A stretch of DNA of 62,885 bases, taken from assembly GCA_900468625.1 (NCBI GenBank), contig UBUL01000057.1:1-62885 (forward strand). Reading direction: 5' to 3'. The notes beneath the pieces are model-generated. The model saw only the letters and a list, made by a program, of their open reading frames with translations. It was not told where the DNA came from and ran no database searches. The stretch's first letter is position 1. Each line of letters opens with the position of its first letter. Below are positions 32,743 through 41,358 of this stretch, piece by piece. The position numbers and the translations under genes were made by a program. This DNA is from Hyphomicrobiales bacterium (GTDB taxonomy: Bacteria > Pseudomonadota > Alphaproteobacteria > Rhizobiales > Rhizobiaceae).

Positions 32743-33819
32743 TTACTGGTCGTAGCTGACGACGATGCGGTCGGTAAGCGGGTAGCACTGACAGGTCAGC
32801 ACATAGCCCTGGCGCACCTCATAATCCTCGAGCGCGTGGTTGACCTCCATCTCGACTTCGCCTTCGAGAACCTTGGCCCGGCAGGTGGAGCAGACCCCCG
32901 CCTTGCAGGCGTAGGGCGCGTCCATCGCGTTTTCGAGCGCCGCGTCGAGCAGGCACTGACCATGCTTGGGAAACTTGACGACACGCGTCGCGCCATCGAG
33001 CGTGACGGTCGCCTCACAGCTCGTCTCATGATCGGCGGCGGCGACACTCTCCATTTTGCGGCGGGCGCGGCCGGGCTGTGAAGAAGCGAAAAGCTCGAAC
33101 TTGATCTGGTCGTCGCGCATTCCGTGCTCACGGAGCGCCGCAGCGATCACCAGCATCATCGGCTCGGGACCGCAGATGAAGGCTGTCGCAACCGACGTCA
33201 GATCGATCCAGCTCTTGAAGAGCGCCTTGCATTTTTCCGCATCGATCCGGCCGGTGAAAAGGTCGATCTCCTGCGCCTCGCTTTCGAGAATATGCAGCAC
33301 CGAGAGACGGCCGAGATAGAGGTTCTTCAGATCGTCGAGTTCCTCGCGGAACATGATCGAACTGATCTGCCTGTTGGCATAGACCAGCGTGAAGACCGCA
33401 CGCGGCTCGCGCGCGAGCACCGTCTTGATGATCGAGAGGACGGGCGTGATGCCGCTGCCGCCGGCAAAACCGAGATAGTGCTTGGCGACATCCGGCTCGA
33501 TCGCCGTGAAGAAGGCGCCCATCGGCGGCATGGCTTCGAGCGTGTCGCCGGTCTTCAGGTTTTCATTGATCCAGGTCGAAAAGCAGCCGCCATCCACGCG
33601 CTTGATGCCGACCTTCAGCACGCCCTCATCCTTGCCGGCGCAGATCGAATAGGAGCGGCGTAGCTCCTCATCATCGAACTTGCGGCGGAAGGTCAGATAC
33701 TGGCCCTGCGTGAAATCGAAGACGGCCCGATCCTCCTCGGATGGCGCAAGCGTGACGACGACCGCATCGCGCGTCTCGCGGCGAACCTCGGTGACGGTCA
33801 GGGGATGGAAACGTGCCAT
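32743..33819 (-). CDS. paaE: PaaE, reductase of phenylacetyl-CoA 1,2-epoxidase
   Basis: Electron-transfer subunit of 358 residues. A flavin-binding barrel (YLTFRRKFDDEELRRSYSICAG) is followed by an NAD(P)-binding domain (YLGFAGGSGITPVLSIIKTVL) and a C-terminal plant-type [2Fe-2S] ferredoxin domain. Cluster cysteines are seen in YACKAGVCSTCRAKV and later in VLTCQCYP. It passes electrons from NADPH to the PaaA di-iron site. Fifth gene of paaABCDE. Confidence 0.95.
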   Translation of the reverse strand: MARFHPLTVTEVRRETRDAVVVTLAPSEEDRAVFDFTQGQYLTFRRKFDDEELRRSYSICAGKDEGVLKVGIKRVDGGCFSTWINENLKTGDTLEAMPPMGAFFTAIEPDVAKHYLGFAGGSGITPVLSIIKTVLAREPRAVFTLVYANRQISSIMFREELDDLKNLYLGRLSVLHILESEAQEIDLFTGRIDAEKCKALFKSWIDLTSVATAFICGPEPMMLVIAAALREHGMRDDQIKFELFASSQPGRARRKMESVAAADHETSCEATVTLDGATRVVKFPKHGQCLLDAALENAMDAPYACKAGVCSTCRAKVLEGEVEMEVNHALEDYEVRQGYVLTCQCYPLTDRIVVSYDQ

Positions 33820-33844
33820 GGATGCGGGTCTCGTCCTGTTGGGA

Positions 33845-34369
33845 TCAAATGCACTTGAAATAATCGAACGGCTCGAGACACTCGGTGCAGCGATAGCTCG
33901 CCTTGCACGGCGTCGAGCCGAACTGGCTGATCTTCTCGGTCTTCGTCGATCCGCAGCGCGGACAGGCGATCGTCAGGTTCGAGCGGCCGGAAAGCCGGTC
34001 GATGCGCTTCATCAAGATGCCGTCTTCAGCCGTGCCGTCGATCGGCGGGGCGATGCCGTAGGCGCGCAATTTCTCACGTCCCGCAGCGCTGATCCAATCC
34101 GTCGTCCAGGCGGGCGACAGCCGGCGCTCGAGGCGCACCTTGTCGAGGCCCTTTTCAGCCAATGCCCGCTCGATATCGAGGTTGATCACCGTCGTGGCGG
34201 GACAACCCGAATAGGTCGGCGTCACCGTCACGACAAGCGTATCATCCTGCCAACCGACATCGCGGATGATGCCGAGATCGGTCACGGAAATCACCGGGAT
34301 TTCCGGGTCGGGCACCTCAGACAGCCAGTGCCAGATCTCATCGATTGAAGGATGAAGCGCGGTCGTCAT
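33845..34369 (-). CDS. paaD: PaaD, assembly factor of the epoxidase
   Basis: Protein of 174 residues with the MIP18/DUF59 domain (EIWHWLSEVPDPEIPVISVTDLGIIRD, then VTVTPTYSGCPATTVI) and a C-terminal zinc-ribbon-like part (ACPRCGSTKTEKISQFGSTPC, then YRCTECLEPF). PaaD is required for maturation of the multicomponent epoxidase, probably at its metal centres. It follows paaC by 9 bases. Confidence 0.95.
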   Translation of the reverse strand: MTTALHPSIDEIWHWLSEVPDPEIPVISVTDLGIIRDVGWQDDTLVVTVTPTYSGCPATTVINLDIERALAEKGLDKVRLERRLSPAWTTDWISAAGREKLRAYGIAPPIDGTAEDGILMKRIDRLSGRSNLTIACPRCGSTKTEKISQFGSTPCKASYRCTECLEPFDYFKCI

Positions 34370-34378
34370 TTGCGCCTC

Positions 34379-35164
34379 CTACCAGGTCGCGCCCGGATAG
34401 GCGCGCTGCAGGAATTGCAGTTCGGTAAGGATATAGCCGAGATGCTCGGTGTGAACGCCGCGCCGGCCGCCCTTGTGCATGTAGCCGTCAGCAGGTCGCT
34501 TCAGCGTCGCCTCCGCAAGTGCGTCGGAGACGATCTCATCCCATCCGGCTTTGAGGCTTTGCGGTTCCGGGATCACGCCCGCTTCCACCAGCGCCGCATC
34601 GGATGCATCGCCGATGAACATTTCGCCGGTGAAGGCCCAGAGATCGCCGAGCGCCTCCTGCATGCGGCGATGGCTTTCAGCCGTGCCGTCGCTAAGGCGG
34701 ACGATCAGGTCGCGGCTGCGATCAAGATGATAGGAGACTTCCTTGAAGGCCTTTTCCGCGATCTCGGCAATGCGCGGATCGGCCGAGCCTTTCAACGCTT
34801 TCAGCAGCAGATAGTGCCAGGCGTCGAAGAGGAATTGCCGCATCAGCGTCTTGCCGAAATCGCCGTTGGGGCGCTCGAGGAGCAGGATGTTGCGGAACTC
34901 GAAGCCGTCGCGCAGATAGGCAAGATCGTCCGCCGAGCGGCCCTTGCCTTCCACCTCGCCGGCAAGACCGAGCCACAGCTGTGTCTGGCCGATGAGATCG
35001 AGCGCCGTGTTGGCAAGAGCGATATCCTCCTCCAGCGCCGGCCCGTGCCCGCACCATTCGGAGACGCGATGGCCAAGTATCAGCGTGTTGTCACCTATGC
35101 GCAGCAGGAATTCGAAGAGAGCGGCACGATCGACCATCGGCTCAAGGGAAGTGGCCGCCATCAC
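34379..35164 (-). CDS. paaC: PaaC, structural subunit of the epoxidase
   Basis: Ferritin-like protein of 261 residues that pairs with PaaA but lacks catalytic iron in characterised homologues. It has LLRIGDNTLILGHRVSEWCGHGP, DIALANTALDLIGQTQLWLGL, RQFLFDAWHYLLLKALKGS and EKAFKEVSYHLDRSRDLIVRL, matching PaaC throughout. Its start overlaps the paaB stop by four bases (ATGA). Confidence 0.95.
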   Translation of the reverse strand: MMAATSLEPMVDRAALFEFLLRIGDNTLILGHRVSEWCGHGPALEEDIALANTALDLIGQTQLWLGLAGEVEGKGRSADDLAYLRDGFEFRNILLLERPNGDFGKTLMRQFLFDAWHYLLLKALKGSADPRIAEIAEKAFKEVSYHLDRSRDLIVRLSDGTAESHRRMQEALGDLWAFTGEMFIGDASDAALVEAGVIPEPQSLKAGWDEIVSDALAEATLKRPADGYMHKGGRRGVHTEHLGYILTELQFLQRAYPGATW

Positions 35165-35445
35165 ATGTGCCCCACTTCATCGGGAATGTCGAAGAAGGTC
35201 GGGTGACGGTAGATCTTCGAATTGGACGGGTCGAAGAGCGGCCCCTTCTCAGAAGGGGCGCTGGCGGTAATCTCGGACGAGCGCACCACCCATATGCTGA
35301 CACCCTCGTTGCGGCGCGTATAGACATCGCGCGCGTTGTTGATCGCCATCTCGGCATCGGGCGCATGCAGGCTGCCGACATGGCGATGGTTGAGACCGTG
35401 CTGACCACGGATGAAGACTTCCCAAAGCGGCCATTCGCTGGACAT
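35161..35445 (-). CDS. paaB: PaaB, small subunit of the epoxidase
   Basis: Small bridging subunit of 94 residues of the phenylacetyl-CoA epoxidase: WPLWEVFIRGQHGLNHRHVGSL, then DAEMAINNARDVYTRRNEGVSIWVV and FDPSNSKIYRHPTFFDIPDEVGHM in segments. The ATG at 35445 is preferred since GGGAG lies 8 bases upstream; a GTG nine bases earlier overlaps that site. It overlaps paaC by four bases. Confidence 0.94.
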   Translation of the reverse strand: MSSEWPLWEVFIRGQHGLNHRHVGSLHAPDAEMAINNARDVYTRRNEGVSIWVVRSSEITASAPSEKGPLFDPSNSKIYRHPTFFDIPDEVGHM

Positions 35446-35475
35446 GTTTCTCACTCCCAGAATTTTCGAGCCGCC

Positions 35476-36480
35476 TTATTCGGCGGCAATCCTTGCGGCG
35501 GCACGGTGCTCAGCCGCTTTCTCGGCATGAGCCGTCAGGCCGTCGCGGAACCATGCGCCATCGTCCCACGCCTGCTTGCGGGCATTCAGCCGCTCCGCAT
35601 TGCAGGGACCGTTGCCGGCGATCACGTTGAAGAACTCCTCCCAATCCGGTTCGCCGAAATCGTAGCCGCCTTTTTCCTCGTTCCACTTCAGCATGGGATC
35701 GGGGACGGTCAGACCGAGATATTCGGCCTGCGGAACGGTCTGGTCGACGAATTTCTGCCGCAGCTCGTCATTGGAGTTCTGCTTGATCTTCCAGGCCATC
35801 GACTGGGCGGAATGCACGGAGGCATCGTCCGAAGGACCGAACATCATCAGCGACGGCCACCACCAGCGGTTCAGCGCATCCTGCACCATGGCCTTCTGTG
35901 CCGGCGTGCCCTTGACCATCTTCATCAGGATGTCGAAACCCTGGCGCTGGTGGAAGCTTTCCTCCTTACAGATGCGGATCATGGCCCGCGAATAGGGACC
36001 ATAGGAACAGCGCTGCAACGGAACCTGGTTCATGATGGCAGCACCATCGACCAGCCAGCCGATCGCGCCGATGTCGGCCCAGGTCAGCGTCGGATAGTTG
36101 AAGATCGAGGAATATTTGGCCTTGCCGGAATGCAGCTGCTCATACATCTCGTCACGGCTGATGCCGAGCGTCTCGGCGGCACAGTAGAGATAGAGGCCGT
36201 GGCCGGCTTCGTCCTGCACCTTGGCAAGCAGGATCGCCTTGCGCTCCAGCGTAGGAGCACGGGTAATCCAGTTCCCCTCCGGAAGCTGGCCGACGATTTC
36301 GGAATGGGCGTGCTGGCTGATCTGGCGGATCAGCGTCTTGCGATAGCCTTCCGGCATCCATTCCTTCGGCTCGATCTTCTGACCGGCATCGACGCGTTCC
36401 TGAAAGGCGCGCTCCTCAGGCTCCATCTCGTCGAGGGAACGGATGCGGGTGCCGTCGGTTTTCACCATTTGCGCATACAT
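35476..36480 (-). CDS. paaA: PaaA, catalytic di-iron subunit of the epoxidase
   Basis: Catalytic subunit of 334 residues that adds one oxygen atom to the ring of phenylacetyl-CoA. Iron-ligand regions are LAKVQDEAGHGLYLY and ICKEESFHQRQGFDILM, each with an ExxH pair. YRKTLIRQISQHAHSEIVGQLPEGNWI and DPMLKWNEEKGGYDFGEPDW, read in parts, match the family. GAGGAAG precedes the ATG. It is now the first intact gene of the paaABCDE unit, directly after a thiolase scar. Confidence 0.96.
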   Translation of the reverse strand: MYAQMVKTDGTRIRSLDEMEPEERAFQERVDAGQKIEPKEWMPEGYRKTLIRQISQHAHSEIVGQLPEGNWITRAPTLERKAILLAKVQDEAGHGLYLYCAAETLGISRDEMYEQLHSGKAKYSSIFNYPTLTWADIGAIGWLVDGAAIMNQVPLQRCSYGPYSRAMIRICKEESFHQRQGFDILMKMVKGTPAQKAMVQDALNRWWWPSLMMFGPSDDASVHSAQSMAWKIKQNSNDELRQKFVDQTVPQAEYLGLTVPDPMLKWNEEKGGYDFGEPDWEEFFNVIAGNGPCNAERLNARKQAWDDGAWFRDGLTAHAEKAAEHRAAARIAAE

Positions 36481-36503
36481 TGATCTTCCTCCTGTCGATC
36501 GTG

Positions 36504-36620
36504 TCAGGCTCGTTCGAGAATAAGTGCGATACCTTCACCGACGCCGATATACATCGTGCACAAGGCACGGCGACCGCCTTGGCGATGACGCCGGTAGGCC
36601 ACAGCAGACACAAGCTTCCG
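36504..36620 (-). pseudogene. 3' remnant of a thiolase gene (paaJ-like)
   Basis: In one frame the - strand encodes KLVSAVAYRRHRQGGRRAL, then CTMYIGVGEGIALILERA and a stop. This is the invariant C-terminus of acetyl-CoA acetyltransferase-type thiolases, with the catalytic cysteine of the C-x-G loop region (CTMYIG; the usual sequence is CTMCIG). About 37 residues remain of roughly 400. It lies between the promoter palindrome and paaA. In paa pathways this enzyme would be PaaJ, 3-oxoadipyl-CoA thiolase. Confidence 0.75.
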
Positions 36621-36659
36621 GCACGAATTTCTCCCCGTCCTCCTTCGAAGGACAATTCG

Positions 36660-36676
36660 CCGACCGATCGGTTAAT
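36660..36676. promoter_or_regulatory. Candidate PaaR operator 2
   Basis: CGACCGATCGGTTAAT with a perfect 10-bp palindrome ACCGATCGGT, upstream of the thiolase scar and paaABCDE. It matches the site at 25340. An intact ribosome-binding site (GAAGGAGG) follows on the - strand, then the thiolase remnant, as if the original first gene had been removed by deletion. Confidence 0.6.
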
Positions 36677-36777
36677 TAATACCAATTTTAATGTCACGTT
36701 TCAACATTATATTTCCGATTTTTTGTGACATTTCGGCTGGCAGGCTTTTGTTCGCTTTTTTGCAAGGCGAGGGGCCG

Positions 36778-37632
36778 TCATATGATGGCGAGAAGCTCGG
36801 TCATTCGATGTTTGGTGGCTGCTGTTTGACCTGGAAGCGGTCCCTCTGCCGTCCGGAATTTCCTGGCGACGAAGTCATCCGCCTTAGCCGACAACCGAGT
36901 GTAGAGAGAGGCGAACAGGCGGCGTACTTCGGCATGCGGCCAATCATCCGGCAGCGCCGCCGCTGGAAGCTGAGGATCGCGCAGCACAATGACACGGTAT
37001 TGATGGACAAGAAAAAGACGGGCGGCGAGATGCTCGATCGCGGTGAGCTTTTCTCCCGATTCAAATGCCTCATAGAATTGCCCGAACCGCTCGAGGAATT
37101 CGTGATAAGCTTTGGCGTATTTCGACAGGTCCCAGTATTCGGCCGCGAGCCCCCGGAGGCCGAAGTTGGCGCCGGCAGCATCCGCCGTAAAAACAACACT
37201 GCCTTCGGACAATTGCGGATGGGCTCGTACTCCGATCATCAAGCGAACGCCCAACCGCGTATAACCGGAATGCTCCAGGAGCCGCACATCGGTCTCAATC
37301 GATTGCCCACCCAGATAGACGAAACGCCATTGAGATTGGTCGGCAGGACCGAACAATAGGCGCGCAGCTGCGGCGAAATCGGTTTGAGCAGCCTCCGTCA
37401 GACGATAGTAGCTGCGACGCCCCTCCCGCTCGCCTGTCAGCTGGCCGGCAGCTACCAATCTGGAAACCGCGGTGCGGACAAGAGTTTCGCTGATTCCCAG
37501 CTCTGCGCAGACTTCTATGAGGTTCCCAATCCAGATCGCACCGCCTCTCGGCTCCACCACATCGCCATAAATCGTTACGATGAAACTCGCAGCTCTGAGT
37601 GAAGCGCTGCTCAGCAGAAGACTTAGCGACAT
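36778..37632 (-). CDS. paaX: PaaX-family transcriptional regulator
   Basis: Regulator of 284 residues of the PaaX family: a winged-helix N-terminus (AASFIVTIYGDVVEPRGGAIW, then LGISETLVRTAVSRLVAAGQL and REGRRSYYRLTEAAQ), a central Cas2-like domain and a C-terminal PaaX domain (YAKAYHEFLERFG, then FLVHQYRVIVLRDPQLPAAALP). PaaX represses paa genes and is released by phenylacetyl-CoA. Its presence with a TetR-type PaaR gives this island two candidate regulators. It is transcribed towards paaA from its own promoter. Confidence 0.92.
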   Translation of the reverse strand: MSLSLLLSSASLRAASFIVTIYGDVVEPRGGAIWIGNLIEVCAELGISETLVRTAVSRLVAAGQLTGEREGRRSYYRLTEAAQTDFAAAARLLFGPADQSQWRFVYLGGQSIETDVRLLEHSGYTRLGVRLMIGVRAHPQLSEGSVVFTADAAGANFGLRGLAAEYWDLSKYAKAYHEFLERFGQFYEAFESGEKLTAIEHLAARLFLVHQYRVIVLRDPQLPAAALPDDWPHAEVRRLFASLYTRLSAKADDFVARKFRTAEGPLPGQTAATKHRMTELLAII

Positions 37633-37766
37633 ACTCTAGTGATCCAGTTTTTTTTGCGAGCTCACCATAATCTCGATGAGGTAGGACCGAAGCCCGCGCT
37701 GCCGTTCGTCTTCATGCATTACATCGGCGAACAAGGCAATTGGACATCGCCTTTGGCTCAATGGAG

Positions 37767-38777
37767 TCAGCCGGTTGTTTGACCTTCAGACCTTCCACCA
37801 GGAGAACTTCGATAGGCTGTTGGCTGCTGCAGGCGTCCATTAAAATCCAGATCCTGCGCCCGCCAGATCGAATCATGCTGCTCGCGCATTGCGTCAGCTG
37901 CGTCCCGGACCACTTCGGAAATCTGCTCGAGCTGCCTGGCCAAAGGGCTCGTCCTGCGCCAGATCATGCCGATCGTCCTGGATGGCTGGGGACTTTGGAA
38001 GCGCACCGTCGAGACCGAGGCGGAACGGGTCTCAACCGCCACGGCCATCTCCGGTATCAGTGTGACGCCGATACCGGCGCTCACCATCTGCACCAGCGTC
38101 GATAGCGAGCTGCCGTCCATGAGCTCACGCGGAAGCGCCGACTGTATGTTGCAGAAGGAGAGCGCCTGGTCGCGGAAGCAGTGCCCTTCTTCCAGCAGCA
38201 GCAGCCGCATTTCGCGGAGCGCTTCCCGGTTTGGCACCGGCTTGCCTTCGTCCTCGCTCGGCCGCACCAGCACGAAATTTTCCGCAAACAGCGGCACTTC
38301 CATCAGGGATGGCTCGGAGATCGGCAGGGCGACGATGGCCGTATCCAGCCTCCCCTCCTGCAATTCCTCGACCAGTTTCGACGTGAGGGTCTCGCGGACA
38401 TGGATATCAAGCCCGTCATATATGCGAGAGAGATTGCCTATGATGCTCGGCAGCAGGTAAGGCGCAACCGTCGGAATGACGCCGATCCGCAGCCGGCCCA
38501 CGGGCTGGTTATGCGATGCGCGGGCAAGGTCTCCCAGCTCATCGACGGAGCGCAGGATGTCGCGGACACGGATGGCGAACGCTTCCCCGAAATTGGTCAA
38601 CCGGACCTGGCGCGCGCCTCTTTCGAACAGGTCGGTGCCGAGCTGCTCCTCCAATTCCTTGATCTGCATCGACAAGGCAGGCTGAGAGATCGCGCATATG
38701 TCGGCGGCACGTCCGAAATGGCCTTGCCTGGCGAGCGCCTCGAAATAGCGAAGCTGTTTGAGCGTCAGATTTGTCAT
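37767..38777 (-). CDS. oxyR: OxyR peroxide-sensing LysR regulator
   Basis: LysR-type activator of 336 residues. The N-terminal helix-turn-helix is LKQLRYFEALARQGHFGRAAD with CAISQPALSMQIKELEEQLG. The redox pair is Cys200 and Cys209, in EEGHCFRDQALSFC, the hallmark of OxyR. The C-terminus is about 25 residues longer than the usual protein. It is divergent from katG, the classic arrangement in rhizobia, and should activate katG upon peroxide stress. Confidence 0.95.
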   Translation of the reverse strand: MTNLTLKQLRYFEALARQGHFGRAADICAISQPALSMQIKELEEQLGTDLFERGARQVRLTNFGEAFAIRVRDILRSVDELGDLARASHNQPVGRLRIGVIPTVAPYLLPSIIGNLSRIYDGLDIHVRETLTSKLVEELQEGRLDTAIVALPISEPSLMEVPLFAENFVLVRPSEDEGKPVPNREALREMRLLLLEEGHCFRDQALSFCNIQSALPRELMDGSSLSTLVQMVSAGIGVTLIPEMAVAVETRSASVSTVRFQSPQPSRTIGMIWRRTSPLARQLEQISEVVRDAADAMREQHDSIWRAQDLDFNGRLQQPTAYRSSPGGRSEGQTTG

Positions 38778-39117
38778 AAGCTCACCTTATCGCACCAATC
38801 AGGAAATCCAACTTAAATTAATCGATTGTCTTGGCTATAGTGCCGCGGCAAAGATGAGATGCGGCCGCCTGTCATACGAAGCTCACATTGGGAGCATTGA
38901 CTGCGTTCAGTTCATCGATGCTCGGACTGCCCGAAGTCATTGGGGCCAGCAAAGCCCGGCTTCGGCAGATACGTTCGTGCGAGGCCAGAACTACGAGAGA
39001 TTTCATGCGTCTGACATGTCGCCGCCACGCCCATCATCAAGCCGGACCGTTTTGCGGGAGGATCCAAGATATCCTCACCGGGTTGCCACAAACCAAGTCA
39101 TCGTAAGGGAGAGAACT
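38778..39117. promoter_or_regulatory. oxyR-katG divergent regulatory region
   Basis: About 340 bases between the two starts. OxyR is expected to bind here. A stretch near 38812-38845 (ATTAATCGATTGTC then GGCTATAG) has the A/T-rich LysR-box style, but no site can be fixed by eye. The + frame into katG is open through it, but no ribosome-binding site supports an earlier start. Confidence 0.5.
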
Positions 39118-41316
39118 ATGGATACTAAAGTCGAAAACGCAGGCAAGTGTCCGTTTCCGCATGGAAATACGAATGTTTCGGCCCGCTCGAACCGGGACTG
39201 GTGGCCGAACCAGCTCAACCTAAAGGTTCTGCACCAGAACTCGGCGCTGTCGAACCCGATGGGCAAGACGTTCAACTACGCCGAAGAGTTCAAGAAGCTC
39301 GATCTTGCGGCCGTGAAGAAGGACCTCGTCGCGCTGATGACGGATTCGCAGGACTGGTGGCCGGCCGACTTCGGCCACTACGGTCCGCTCTTCATCCGCA
39401 TGGCCTGGCACAGCGCCGGCACCTACCGCACCGGCGACGGCCGCGGCGGCGCCTCCTCCGGTACGCAGCGTTTCGCGCCGCTCAACAGCTGGCCGGACAA
39501 CGTCAACCTCGACAAGGCCCGCCGCCTGCTGTGGCCGATCAAGCAGAAATACGGCAACAGCATCTCCTGGGCCGACCTCATGATCCTGACGGGCAACGTC
39601 GCGCTGGAATCCATGGGCTTCAAAACCTTCGGCTTCGGCGGCGGCCGCGAGGACATCTGGGAGCCGGAAGAAGACATCTACTGGGGCACGGAAGAGACCT
39701 GGCTCGGCGACAAGCGCTACACCGGCGACCGCAATCTGGAAAATCCGCTCGCAGCCGTCCAGATGGGCCTCATCTATGTCAATCCGGAAGGCCCTAACGG
39801 CAATCCCGATCCGATCGCCGCCGCGCGCGACATCCGCGAAACCTTTGCCCGCATGGCGATGAACGACGAAGAAACCGTGGCGCTGATCGCCGGCGGTCAC
39901 ACCTTCGGCAAGACGCATGGCGCAGGCGACGCAGCCCATGTCGGCCCGGAGCCGGAAGCCGCCGGCATCGAGGAACAGGGTCTCGGCTGGAAGAGCAGCT
40001 TCCGCAGCGGCAAGGGCGGCGATGCGATCGGCAGCGGCCTCGAAGTCACCTGGACCTCGACGCCGACCAAGTGGAGCAACAACTTCTTCTGGAATCTTTT
40101 CGGCTACGAATGGGAGCTGACGAAGAGCCCGGCCGGCGCGCATCAGTGGGTGCCGAAGCATGGCGCCGGCGCCGGCTCGATCCCGGATGCGCACGACAAG
40201 TCCAAGCGTCATGCTCCGTCCATGCTGACCACGGACCTCGCCCTGCGCTTCGATCCGGCCTATGAGAAGATCTCCCGTCGCTTCTTCGAAAATCCGGACG
40301 AGTTCGCCGATGCCTTTGCCCGCGCCTGGTTCAAGCTGACCCACCGCGACATGGGACCGCGCGCCCGTTATCTTGGCCCGGAAGTGCCGAGCGAAGAGCT
40401 TATCTGGCAGGATCCGGTCCCGGATGCAGACTATGCTCAGATCGATGCCGATGATGTTGCCGCACTCAAGGGCCAGATCGCGGCCTCCGGTCTGACCATC
40501 CCGCAGCTGGTCTCGACCGCCTGGGCTTCGGCCTCCACCTTCCGCGGCTCCGACAAGCGCGGTGGTGCGAACGGCGCACGCATCCGCCTTGCCCCGCAGA
40601 AGGACTGGGAAGCCAACCAGCCGGCCCAGCTCGCTTCCGTGCTGCAGACGCTCGAAGGCATCCAGAAGGCGTTCAACGACGCCCAGACCGGCGGCAAGAA
40701 AGTATCGCTTGCCGACCTGATCGTGCTTAGTGGCTCGGTCGCCATCGAACAGGCAGCCAGGCAGGCCGGCCACGACGTGGTCGTACCGTTTGCTCCGGGC
40801 CGTACCGATGCGACGCAGGAGCAGACCGATGTCGATGCCTTTGCCGTCCTCGAGCCGATCGTCGATGGCTTCCGCAACTACCAGCGGCAGGCCTACACCG
40901 TGTCCACGGAAGAGCTGCTGATCGACAAGGCGCAGCTTTTGACGCTGACGGCGCCGGAAATGACCGCCCTCATCGGCGGCCTGCGTGTGCTGAACGCCAA
41001 TGTCGGCCAGAGCCAGCACGGCGTCTTCACCAAGCGTCCGGAAACACTGACCAACGATTTCTTCGTCAACTTGCTCGACATGGGCACGGAGTGGAAGGCC
41101 GTATCGGATGCGAAGGACGTCTTCGAGGGACGCGACCGCGCAACGGGCGACGTGAAATGGACGGCAACGCGCGCCGATCTCGTCTTCGGTTCCAACTCGC
41201 AACTGCGCGCCATCGCCGAAGTCTACGGTCAGGCCGATGCCGGGCAGAAGTTCGTCCAGGACTTCGTCTCGGCCTGGACCAAGGTCATGAACGCTGACCG
41301 GTTCGACATCGCTTGA
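39118..41316 (+). CDS. katG: Catalase-peroxidase KatG
   Basis: Bifunctional haem catalase-peroxidase of 732 residues. The distal site is RMAWHSAGTYR. The Trp-Tyr-Met adduct residues lie in MAWH, in LIYVNPEGPNG and in RMAMNDEET. The proximal histidine is in IAGGHTFGKTHGA. The C-terminal duplicated domain (residues about 420-732) is complete. GGGAGAG lies 6 bases before the ATG at 39118; the same frame is open to 38758 but this is non-coding upstream. It is divergent from oxyR and followed by a stem-loop terminator. Confidence 0.97.
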   Translation: MDTKVENAGKCPFPHGNTNVSARSNRDWWPNQLNLKVLHQNSALSNPMGKTFNYAEEFKKLDLAAVKKDLVALMTDSQDWWPADFGHYGPLFIRMAWHSAGTYRTGDGRGGASSGTQRFAPLNSWPDNVNLDKARRLLWPIKQKYGNSISWADLMILTGNVALESMGFKTFGFGGGREDIWEPEEDIYWGTEETWLGDKRYTGDRNLENPLAAVQMGLIYVNPEGPNGNPDPIAAARDIRETFARMAMNDEETVALIAGGHTFGKTHGAGDAAHVGPEPEAAGIEEQGLGWKSSFRSGKGGDAIGSGLEVTWTSTPTKWSNNFFWNLFGYEWELTKSPAGAHQWVPKHGAGAGSIPDAHDKSKRHAPSMLTTDLALRFDPAYEKISRRFFENPDEFADAFARAWFKLTHRDMGPRARYLGPEVPSEELIWQDPVPDADYAQIDADDVAALKGQIAASGLTIPQLVSTAWASASTFRGSDKRGGANGARIRLAPQKDWEANQPAQLASVLQTLEGIQKAFNDAQTGGKKVSLADLIVLSGSVAIEQAARQAGHDVVVPFAPGRTDATQEQTDVDAFAVLEPIVDGFRNYQRQAYTVSTEELLIDKAQLLTLTAPEMTALIGGLRVLNANVGQSQHGVFTKRPETLTNDFFVNLLDMGTEWKAVSDAKDVFEGRDRATGDVKWTATRADLVFGSNSQLRAIAEVYGQADAGQKFVQDFVSAWTKVMNADRFDIA

Positions 41317-41330
41317 TGCTAAAAGCTATT

Positions 41331-41356
41331 GGGCGCGGCCGAAGCCGGTCGCGCCC
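41331..41356 (+). terminator. Terminator after katG
   Basis: GGGCGCG-GCC-GAAG-CCGGT-CGCGCCC stem-loop 14 bases past the katG stop, followed after ten bases by ATTTTTAA. Confidence 0.6.
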
Positions 41357-41358
41357 GT

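Noticed and set aside
38758..39117. 120-residue N-terminal extension of KatG
   Set aside because: It lies in the oxyR-katG promoter region; the ATG at 39118 has a good ribosome-binding site and the family start.
39220..41202. 660-residue open frame antisense to katG
   Set aside because: Shadow of KatG; no start site or similarity.
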